Assembly: GCF_028389875.1 (NCBI RefSeq) | Contig: NC_084664.1 | Coordinates: forward strand, 39,256,323 to 39,320,322 | Origin: Rhea pennata | Lineage: Eukaryota > Chordata > Aves > Rheiformes > Rheidae | Reading direction: 5' to 3' | DNA length: 64,000 nt | Shown here: piece after piece, positions 34,670 through 46,600 of the stretch | How positions within the stretch are numbered: the stretch's first letter is position 1 | Layout: each line of letters starts with the position of its first letter | Notes under the pieces: model-generated | What the model was told of the DNA's origin: nothing | The model's input: the letters and a program-made list of their open reading frames with translations, nothing else | The model's database searches: none | Position numbers and translations under genes: made by a program

Positions 34670-37600
34670 GTAGGTTATCCATCTACAAACACTGCTAATT
34701 TTTTAAAGAGAATGTCATAATAGCACTGTCAAAATGAAGCTGAAAAGTTATTACAGTATCTGTAAATACTTAGTTAATCCCTGATTATATTTTTTTATTT
34801 AATTCTTACTTAGTCTTTTGTCATCTGGATTGTAGGCTGGATTACACTGGCAAATTGTTGTATTAATAGAAATTTATATCATTAAGGGGCACTAGCACAG
34901 TTGTCAAAATGACAGTTATCTTTGTTTGCTTTTCATTGCAGCACAACAAAATCAAAAAGAAAAATGGATCATCTAGAGAGAACAGCAAATAATTTTCGCC
35001 AGGAGGTTGGTGTCCTGTTCTATAGGATATAGCTCATTTTTTATGGTATGAAGAAACTTGGTAATTCTATTTGTTTGTTAGGCTTCATTTTCTCTTCTAC
35101 AGGAGTTTCTGTTACCTTTTTTTTTCTCTTCATTTTTCATATTTGATACTGTTGTAAAATAGGTGTATTTTGAGGTCAATGGTGAAATACAGTGAGGTAT
35201 TAAAAACTGTCAGTGACCTATGTGATTCTGTTTGTTATACAAGAAACTTAATAGAATTCAGGTCAACTATGGAATATGATTGATGAAATGAAATCATACT
35301 ACTATCCATATTCTATATACAAGCTTCTCAGATTTTAATGGATTACCATTATTGTGCTCCAAATTCCAGATAAAAAAAAAAAAAGAAAAAAGTCCTTTCA
35401 CAACATACAAGGAAAGATAAAAGTGTAGGCATTTTGTAGGGAGGTGCCTGATGCTTTCTTGAAATACAAATGCAAAGTCCAGAATACTGTGTCCTCCTCT
35501 TCATTGCTTTCTTGCTTGGGGCCTGTTGGATAGTATTGTGTAAAAATATTTTCTGAAAGTCTTTGATTGCCCTAACTCAAAATTAATTTTTTGTAATAAT
35601 TTTATTCTGATGGAGAATCAGGTTTCCAGTGCTCTGTCAGATGTATTGGCCAAATAACAAATTAGGGCATATATTAATGAGTGAAAAAGAGAAGAAAGAA
35701 GGTAAAAACTTAATGTCTATTTCTTGCACATAAGATTTCTCCATCTAAGCAACTTTTTAAGTCATGTATCTGATGCTTGTCTTGTTAACTTAGAATGATT
35801 GCCTTTCCCATTTAATTCGGTCTGCTAAAGTGGAAAAGTATGCTACTTTAGGACATTCGCCAATTTTAAAATACTGTTTTATGGGACAGTAGACATGTTC
35901 AAATGTTGCTTTATGAAGAAATTAATTTCCTGTCATGTGTTTTAAATTAGAGCATAGTTGTTTAAAATTTCATTTCATAAGCTATTGGATCTTACACAGA
36001 TGAGAAATAGAGTTGTGGTGGTGGTCTAGTATTTCTTAATGTGGTAAATATCATTAGCGTTTTTTAACAGAGTATGTAAGTTGACCTATTTATAAAACTA
36101 TTTAAGGCATTACTTCCTTTGTAGAGGAAAATAGGTATTAATCATAACTCAAAAATGCTTGATGAGGAGAGGCAGGGAGGGTTTGATAATCCGTGTTTTG
36201 CTGATTGGCATCAAGAAGCTTAGGTGAGAAGCATGGTCTGTCCTGTTGCAAGATTGCTTTTCATTTAGAAAAGCATTACCTTTCATAACTTGTTTTTCTT
36301 CCTACTTTAAAAATGGTATATGGCTGTTACATCCAGTCCCATCTTCTTATCAAACAAAAATGCTGTTAACTAGAAATGAATTCCATTGTCACAGTTTCCC
36401 TGTGTTTGTAATTTATATGTGTGGTCAAATGTCTATGTGTTGGAATGGGTATGTGAGTAAATGCTCTAATGTAAGTTTTGCTGGTTTTCTTTCAGATAGG
36501 TAATGCATATAATTACTTTAAGAAAAATAGATACAGATCCAGAAGTCTCCCAGGGACTTCAGTTGCAGCTGGTCTCCTTTTAGGAGTTTTGTTTGTCAGT
36601 CTTTGCATCAGAGATCTTTTCACTTTGTTGCTAGAGTGATACAGGAATGTTTGCCTTGTGTAAATGTCGGAGTCTGAAAAGTGGTAACTAGCAATCAGTT
36701 CTCTTGATATTATCTTCAACTGAAGTATAAGTGTATGTGCAAGTTTAGATTAACCCTGACAAAAGTGACAGACATGGTGAACTGTAAATAGAAAACCGTT
36801 TTTCCATTCAATTACTGTGTAAGTGAATCTGTTCTTATTTCTCTCACAGTGAAAAAATGCTGATGCTTTAGGTAATGAAACACTGCAGGTAACATGCAAA
36901 GTGGTAGATACTTCATACAGAGGTTCTTGAATACTTCTGTGGAAAATATTGTCTACATAACACAATTACTTGTTTTTCTTTTGTTAGATAATTTCACAAG
37001 CTAAAGTGTGTGGAATCACCAATGAATCTGAGACGGTCAAAAGACTTCGGTTGGCTGTCACAAACAAAGATTTTACTTTCAAAGCGGGACAATGGTAAGA
37101 TATTTGAGGGGGAAATTCTAGCAGGGGGAAAGTATGATAAAATGTTAAAAGGGCCTCCGATAATTTTGAAAAAAATGATGAATTTATGACATACAGTGTT
37201 TTATTATTAGGTGCTCTGTGAAACAGTTTGTCATAATTCTAAAATAGCTCTTATTAAATATGCTAATACTGATTTTTAAAGAGCAGAAATGTTTTTTCTT
37301 TAAATGTTTAATTCTTTCAATATTTTGCTCTGATTTATATATGTTACAATATTTCTACAAGAGTACTTTAAAGTACATTGCACTTGATATTCCAAGCCAT
37401 TTTTACAGTCGTTATTTGCTGGTCATCTTTATAGTGGAGCAGAGACTGAATGTTGCTGATTTATAAATTATTTGTTTTGGTGTTATAATTCTATAATTAA
37501 AAGAGAATTGCCTGATAACCTTTATTTATTCTCTAAAAGTTCCCTATCTGAAAATTAAGCCTGATAGGTCAGTTGAATTCATGAATACTGGTATGCGTAC

Positions 37601-40600
37601 ATGAATTATTAGGCCTTTGAAATAATTAGCTATTTGTTTAAACAACTCTTAGAGCTTTTTTCCAGAGTCATAGAGGTTTTTCTTTTTTATCTTCCTTCCT
37701 TGTTAAAAATACTTCTCCTCCATCACTTTTCTTCTCTTAAAGACTAATTTAGAACTATGATTAGCTGTTTTGTCATTGGTCATTTAAAAGTTCTTAAACT
37801 TTTTATTGCTTTGGCCAGCTGAGAGTGGTTTTGCTGGAATCAAAGTATAGTTGCTAGGGTATTAACAGCGTATGTTACTCATGGAGTGTTAATATGCTGT
37901 CTTTTAAATTTAGAACCGGAAGACAAGATGTTGATTGCAATAATTTGTGTTTATGAAGTAATTTGATGCAGTTTTTGCACATGTGCAGTGACTCATATTA
38001 AGTTTTTGCTTGCCAGTACTTGGAAAATGCATTTACCCTTCAAAAATGCTTTAGCAATTACCATGCTGAAAACTGAAAGCTTTAATTATAATTACTTTTT
38101 CATTTTCTTCCTTGAAAGTATTCTAATGCTATTGTAAGGCATACAACAACTTCTCTATACTTCTAGCTATAAACGATGGTCACGTTTTTTGATGAGCAGT
38201 AAGAAAAATCAGGCCATAATTTCCTCAGTAGAAAAGGCTAACTTGTTAGAATTTGCTTTAGTAAGATGTTACAGCCAAAGTTTGTAACTACAGTGTGTTT
38301 TAAAGTATTCTGATCATTCATTTTTTTCATAAGCAAAAGTGAATTTGTTCTGCAAGCATGCTAGTAGGTTTTGGTCTCTGTCCAACTTAAAGTAATAATA
38401 GATTTGTTGCTGTCATCCATTTTGAATTTACTGAAAGTTGAGATCATGTTATAAATACTTTGAAGAAGTAGCTTTATGATTTTCATGCTTCTGAACTCTT
38501 CCTCTAGCAACTAATAATGGTTTTCTTTCCATATATACTTGGCTTAGGTAACCTTTAAAACAAGAGAAATGAAAAAGCACGTGAGATCTTCTATTTCACA
38601 TCTTTCTTTCTCTCTTTTTTTTTCAGTCTGTGTGTGCTTTTTGCCCCTAGATTTATTCTTTTCACTTACACTGTTATGAATAGCATTTTTCTAGGAGTCC
38701 TCTTGTTTCTTACTGTGCATAGCTAAAATGAGATAAGCCAAGAGAAATACAAGCTAGTTCACTATGTTATAATACACTGTGTACTGAAATCTCTTATAAC
38801 TCTGTAATTGGGAAAGAAATACTAATGCAGTATTTCACCTCCATTAGTAATTTAGAAGGTAAAAAATAAATTACATTGAGATTTATTTTGTGTATCTGTA
38901 TTTCCCAGACAAAAATAATCTCTTCTTTATATTTCAAGGGGATCATTTTAACTTGAATCTAGATTGTTACTTCACAGCATAAATTTAATTAATTTTTTAC
39001 ATTAGTCAAAATACTAAGATTACTGTATTTTCCAGCAGAGGGTGGTAAAGAGCTTTGGTAGCTTCTTCAAGGGTTCTCTGAGCTAGCAGATGCTGCAATA
39101 TAGGAATCATCCTCTTGAATCTCTGAGATCCTTACTGCCAGAGGTGTTGAGCCCCGGGCTCAGTGAGGTTGCAGAAGCTGAGAACAGTGGATTACGCCAG
39201 ATGACTGATTTTTCAGATCAGCCAGCCTTCTCAATTTCTTTTGGTTGTTGATATTTTATTTGCAGTCAGATATCTTTATGAGCCATCATGTTTATTAGCA
39301 TAGAGTGAAAAATAGTATCAATGTAGTATTGTCATAATTTTGTCTGTCATAACTTTGTATATACTTTGAGAGAGAGGATGTTTTTCTTTGAAGAGTGAAG
39401 TTTTGTGGGAAACAAGTGGGTAAGATTTTTTTCTTCAGAAGGTAGAGAACTGTTCAAAGTGTTTTTCTTCTCTCTTTATGTCTTGTGGTCTCCATGAAGA
39501 ATACTACCCTTCTGTTAAAAGGAAATGTCTGTGCAGTGAATGGCAGTCTGTATTTCTCCTTACGTTCTTATTTAGCTAATACTGAAGCCAACCTAACTCA
39601 AGCGTGAACTGAATACTCTGTAGTACTTGGTGTTATTTATTGGTGTGGTATCAGCCCCTGAGAGGAACAGTGCAGCTGGATTTACATGTTAGCAAAATCC
39701 CTATATTTCAAAACCCCCCTTTGTCTTGCAGAAAATTGAAATATTTCAACATTTTGGTAGTATAGAGGTTTAAATGTTAGATCAGAAGCGAATTCCTAAC
39801 TTTTTCTGATACTATTTGGAATATCAAAACCTTACTTTATGAAAATGAATTACAGCCCAAATGTAGTAATGACTTGTCTTCCATAATCTCTAATTGCAAA
39901 AAGTTAGCTATATGTTACCTCCTAATTTGTAGGAGGTCATGCATGGTTTAACTTCCCTTAAAAAACTTTTAGTAACTTACTCCAGTCCAGTTTCTACGAG
40001 CTAGAAAAGCACATCTGCCACCAGAGGGCAATGTAGTTCAATATGTGAAGCAGTTTTGCTTACGGTAGTGACTGACTTTTCATGTAAGAAAATTTCTTAC
40101 ATGCTACGTTTTAACTTCATATATTTCAACTTCTGAAGGAAAACAAAATGTGCAATCAAAAGCAGTTTCTCTAAAATCAGTTTCTCAGCAGCCTTATGTT
40201 TGAAAATTAAAGGGAGCAATAAAAAGCACTGAAAAGAGTGGGATTTAAACCATTCCATTGGACTACATTGTGTTTTTGTTTTGTTTTTCTAATATGAAAA
40301 TAGTTAATTTAAGCACTTTACAATTATACTTCATCTTAAGGCATTGCATCTAGTGCTCAGAAAACAACAGTTTAAATCTGCTGTTTTAATGCAGGTAGTT
40401 TTTATCTCCACTTGATGACGTGTTTTCTAGATGGCGATAATTCTAATGAGATGATGTTACTCAAGCTGGAGTCCATAGTTTTTTGAAAGAGGTCTGTGAT
40501 CACAATGAAGATGTGTTTGTAAAGGAAAGATAATTGAAATATAGCCAACCACTTTGTTTGCAACAATGTTTTGTTATTATTTTCCATGTTTATTTTTTTA

Positions 40601-43600
40601 ACTTTTCTTTCTTGTCTATATTCAGGGTTGATTTCTTTATTCCTGGAGTTTCTGTAGTTGGGGGATTCTCAATATGCTCAAGCCCTGGTCTATTGGAACA
40701 ACATGGAATATTAGAACTGGCAGTAAAGCATGCTGTTCATCCTCCTGCTCACTGGATTCACACTGAGGTAGATGATACTTGATTGCGAGATTTGCCTTTT
40801 TTACCCTTTTTATTTCAGACCAGCTTTTGATGTTGATTGCAAAAATCCGTTGATTTGTTCAGTCATTTTTAGTGCAACATAAATGTTAAAGCCATCTGTT
40901 CTCTAAGAGACTGAAAAAAGATCTTATGTGGTAAATCAGTTATTGTGATCTTCTGACTTGTGGTCTGTGGACTTAGTGATGTTGCAGTCAGCATTTATAA
41001 GTAAATTTATAAGGGCTGTCACTCCTCTGGAATTCATGCATTGAAAAAAAGTTGAAAAAATACTGTTCTACCTTGTGTTGCTGCTTCTGAGTCTTATTGC
41101 TGAATCCCATCTATGTTATGCTTTACAGAGTTATAGCTGATACCTTGCTATCATTCCTGACCGTTCCTACAAACTCAGAGTCAGTCAGACAAAAATGTAA
41201 ATTATTAATGGTGAGAAAAGAGATATTTACATTGTTTTTCTAAAACAATAAAGTAGCAGAATATTTCAGAATTTCTGCAGTATTCTTTTAAATATGCATG
41301 ATTTTTGTAATAGTAAATAGTCCAAGACCTGATTAGAAGTGAGGTCTGACACTTCTGCCTCTTGCAGTGTTTTGTTCATCCTACTGGTTGTTTACCCTAC
41401 TTAGAATCATAGAATCAGTAAGGTTGGAAGGGACCTCTGGAGATCATCTAGTCCAACTGCCCCACTCAAGCAGGGTCACCTAGAGCATGTTAGACAGGGT
41501 CGCATCCAGGCGGGCCTTGAAGATCTCCAGAGAAGGAGACTCCACAACCTCTCTGGGCAGCCTGTGCCAGTGCTCCGTCACTCTCACAGGGAAGAAATTC
41601 CCCCTCACATTCAGGTGGATCTTCCCATGGTTCAGTTTGTGCCCATTGCCTCTTGCCCTGTCACAGGGGACAGCTGAAAAGAGTTTTTCCCCATCCCCTT
41701 GACACCCTCCCTTAAGGTATTTGTAGGCATTGATAAGATCCCCCCCCCTCAGTCTTCTCTTCCCCAGGCTGAAGAGGCCCACCTCTTGCAGCCGTTCCTC
41801 ATAGGGCAGATGCTCCAGCCCTCTGATCATCCTCGTAGCCCTATGCTGGACTCTCCCCAGTAGCTCCATGTCTCTCTTGTACTGGGTAGCCCAGAACTGG
41901 ACACAGGACTCGAGATGAGGCCTCATGAGGGCTGAGTAGAGGGGCAGGATCATCTCCTTTGGCCTGCTGGCAACACTCTTCCTAATGCAGCCCGGGAGAC
42001 CATTGGCCTTCTTGGCCACAAGGGCACATTGCTGGCTCATGATCAACTTGTCATCCACCAGCACTCCCAGGTCCTTCTCTGCAGAGCTGCTCTCCAGCAG
42101 GTCAGCCCCCAGCTTGTACTGATGGCTAGGGTTATTTCTCCCTAGCTGCAGGACTCTGCACTTGCCCTTGTTGAACCTTATGAGGTTCCTCTCCGCCCAG
42201 CTCTCCTGCCTGTCCAGGTCTCTCTGAATGGCAGCGCAGCCCTCAGATGTATCAGCCACTCCTCCCAGCTTGGTGTCAGCAGCAAACTTGCTGAGGAGGC
42301 ACTCTGTCCCCTCATCCAGGTCGTTGATGAATAAGCTGAACAGGATGGGACCCAGTACTGAGCCCTGGGGGACTCCAGTAGCCACAGGCCTCCAACTAGA
42401 CTCTGTGCCACCGATGATGAGCTTCTGAGCTCTGCCTTTCAGCCAGTTCTCAATCCACCTCACTGTCCACTTGTCTAACCCACACTTCCTGAGCTTATCT
42501 AGGAGGATGTTATCGGAGACAGTGTCAGAAGCCTTGCTGAAGTCAAGGTACACAACATCCACTGCTCTCCCCTCATCTACCCAGCCAGTCATTCCATCAC
42601 AGAAGGCTATCAGATTGGTTAAGCAACTTAGCTGGAGTCAAAAGGGTACCTTCTCTTCTGTTGTTCATATTTCATAATGATTTGTCCTATCTACTGTTTT
42701 GTTCTGTTCACCATCCTGTTTACTATGATATGTTCTATTTACTGTTCTCTGCCTGCCATTTTTATTTCTTAAATGTGACTATAGGGTTTAAACTGACAGA
42801 TTCTTCCAGGCTTAAATACTGCGGTTCTGCTCAGTAGCCAGCAGTGTTTGATAAAGATTGATGCAACTTTACTATTTAAGAATTGAGAATATCCAGAGTG
42901 ATACTGATAGTTACCATGTGATCATGCACAGTATTTCAATTTGTGTTATATCAAGTTATCTCCACTGGAATTTAAATGAAATAATCTTTTTTTTTTTTTG
43001 TGATGCTATGTAGAATGTGCAGGGGACATGCTACTGGGCTACATATTACATAGAAGATGGCCTATTTCTTTGATATTGCTCCTTAGAGAGTATGGAAAGC
43101 CTAACTTCGTAGTCCCTATCTTTGGAGACTCTCTTGAGATTTTTGGTGCATAATTGAATTTTCTGGTTGAATCTTTAGTTAATAGGTAGGCTCATTCAAA
43201 TCTGATGCTGTGGAAAAAACAGCAGGGTATGTATTGGCTTTTCTGTCTGAACAAGAGTGCATGCTTTTCCTTAGGAAAGGAGAAGGAACAACTGTAGCAA
43301 CTCAGAATTTGAAAAGATTATTTGTGTAAGTGGTTAAAACCTGAATTGTTTGAAAGTTATTTATAAATAAGAATGTTGTAATCTCAGGGTGAAAATGTGT
43401 CTTGGGAATACTTATTCCTCATTTGCTTACTGCATCTTTTTTAGAGGTGATTAGATTTAAGCTTTAACATTACTGTATATAAAATCACTGATTTCATCAT
43501 GATGTACTTCAGAGCTTCAGGAAAACACAGCCTTTTATGTAGTAAAATGTACATATGATGTATTGCTTTCCCTTTCTACCTAAATGATTTCAATGTTATA

Positions 43601-46600
43601 TCTGCAAACTAGGCCAAAGGACAACACTTTTGCACAACATTGCTCCAGAATTTATTGTTTTTTTTTCTTGAACACTGATTTACAGTGGTTATTGTCATGG
43701 CTAAAGCATTAGAATATGTGGGAGGCTGCTGATGCAAAATACTGGTTAAGAGATATTCTTCATCTGGCCTATATCCATTCTACATGAAGGATAGCTGATG
43801 GGGGCAGACTGGACAAGAGTAAGAATGTTTCTTCATAAAAATCTCTTCTATTTACATGAAGGAGACCATATCCTCTGTCCTTCCTGTGCCATATGAATCT
43901 GGAACATTTCTAGATTTGTGCTTCTCTAAAACTCAAATATAATGAGAAAGCCTGGCAGTGTATGTTGAGAAGGAAGAGGGAAATCTATTTCAGATATTAA
44001 ATGATGATTTTCTTGCACTATAATTGAGAAATAATATTTTATGCAATAACTAAGAAAGGCGAGAGACTTTAGTAGTCATGCTAGCTACTTCAGGAACATC
44101 TTGATTGTATGCCATACCTGTTCCAAAGGATCTTTTTCTTTCTTCTGATAGAAATGTTGCATGTTTGTACCTTTCTTACTATACAGTTGTCATTAATGGA
44201 GCTTGTGTTGTTTCGGTAACTGTTTCCTAATATCAGAAGATTTTTTTGGAGGAAGCACTTTTAAATAATTAACAGTATTAGCAGTTAATAATTAAACGCT
44301 CTTTTTCCAGCAGTTTTTATATTTTTACCTTTCTTTTTATCTCCCTTTTTTTTCCTGCCTTCTTAGTTTCCATGTCCTTTAAAAAAAATCTATTTGGTCT
44401 GAAATGAATTCTGTTTTCTGGTTCTGTTTGTTCTGTTAACTTACTGTGATGTGGGAGAACTTGCCTGATTTTGTTGTACTTCATTTTCTTCAGCTTCGTA
44501 CAGATATAGGTGGCCAAGCGGAGTAGAAGCAGTACTGTGAAGACATGGCTCAAAACGTTTTATTTATTATAGCTTTAGTTTTCTGTATATCAAAAAACTT
44601 ACTCCGGCACATTTCTCTAAGAAATCATTTCTTCAATACAAGTGGAGGATGAAGAGAGAATATTTTTCCCTGATTTTTTTTTTCCTTCTACAACTCTAAT
44701 ATAGCAAATGCAAAAGTGACTCTACAAGAAATTTCTTGTGGAGGCTTCACTTCTGGTTTTTTTAAGGAGTAGGAATAGAAAAACTTTCCAAGTACATCTA
44801 GCTCAGTCTGATTTCCTTCTGTGACCTCATAAAAATGCCTTTTTCTGACATGAAGCTGGGTTGCGGTAAAAATGTTATCTTCCGTGTTAACACTGGGTTT
44901 TTACAACCACATACTGTGGTTGAAAAACTTCTGCATGGATCATTCCTTTTTCAGTTCTCATGGGCCAGGGGGAGGGGGAATCACCATCTTGCCTTTATCA
45001 TAGCCTTTGGGTGAGACTAGATCCTGAAAACTGCTGAAACAACTGACTTCAGATAACGATAAACTCTGTATATGTTTTAAAATGCTTCAGTTTTATCTTA
45101 TTGGGGAAAAAAAGTAAAAATAAAAGATTACAGTCTGAAGACCAGCTAATCTTGTGACTTTATGGTGCAAGAAGAATAATATTTCTACCTTTGGTTTTAA
45201 TTTTGAAATTAAGTATCTTCTTTTCCATCCTAGTGTACTCTTGACTCAGAAGTGGCTCTGCGAGTGGGAGGTGATTTCTTCTTTGATCCTCAGCCTGGTG
45301 ACCCCCCTGTAAATCTAGTGCTGATAGCAGGAGGTGTTGGAATTAACCCATTGTTTTCTATACTGCTGCATATCGCAGATCTTCATGAATATCAACAAAG
45401 TAAAGGATATGGATACCAAATGGGAACTGTGAAGCTGTACTACAGTGCAAAAAATACAAATGAACTCTTATTTAAGGTAAACAAAAAATAAAATTAGAAC
45501 TCAATTATTCATCTGTTAGTGCATGTACCATTCTAGCCAAATTACAGAGGACTTCCCTGTGTAAGGCACTGTACAAATAGAGGGAAAAGTCACTTCCTGC
45601 ACCAAATTTCATGTTTATTTTGTTTAATTACTTATCCTAGTATACAAATAAAGGATGCTATTTGACTTACCTGATTTTCAGTGATTTTTGTGGTAAGTCA
45701 ATTTGCCCTAGATAGCTATATTTTACTATCATCTCATAATAGTATAATATACTAGAGATTTTATATACTATAATATGTGTATGTATGTACACATTAATAA
45801 TATATGTAATATTGTATAATACTATAACCACATCATCTTAGTACATATTGTAAATCTAGAGACTATAAGGAACAGTTATATACAAAGGAAATACTTTATA
45901 AAATCATAGGGAACTTTGCTGATATATTCATTATTATGGAGTGTTAGTATATGAATGAAAGATGTATAAGCTGTTCTTAGAAAATTGTTTGTAGTATTCC
46001 GTCAATATTTACAGAGCAGTGAAAGATCAGCTGCCGCACACTCAGCCAGTAATGATCACTGATAATATTTTAGGTCCAAATTAGCACATTTTCTGTAAAG
46101 AGGCATCCCTAGTGATTCAGATTTCCTTGAAAATTTGAAGGCTTTTGATGGTAAGAGATTGAGGGAAATATGCTAGGTTGAAGGGCAAAGATTCATCTTG
46201 ATCCCAGAAACTATAAATTGTGACAAAGGGTGGTTTGTTTTACAGCACCCATCAGTAGTTTTTTGGGTTTTTTTCTTCTGTATTTCTTCCAGATTGCTAG
46301 AGATGGAGATATTTCTTTTCTTTGAAAAGCCATTTGTTAGTCACTAAGGGCAGCATTATAAACTGGAACCCATCAACTCTTTCATTTGGCCAGCTACTAG
46401 TCTCTCATTCTTTTCTAAGCATGCACAATTTATATTTGGCATAGGCACCAGTATTTCCTAAAAATTCCACTTCAGCAGTGTTATAGTAGCAGAGCTTTTG
46501 TATTAGAGCTTCTGGAACAGAGAGAGCACAATGATACATTGCAATATTTAAAATATATCATGCCCCCCTTTCTTCATGTGCATCTTGTGTCCAAAACATG

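Larger units (their letters stand above)
40768..45233 (+). other. OXNAD1: OXNAD1 intron holding a CR1 insertion
   Basis: AT-rich intron of 4.5 kb. Its main content is the reverse-oriented CR1 at 41.4-42.6 kb. No further exon recognised. Confidence 0.75.

Noticed and set aside
41487-42677. + strand ORFs over 41.5-42.7 kb
   Set aside because: They are antisense shadows of the CR1 reverse-transcriptase frame.
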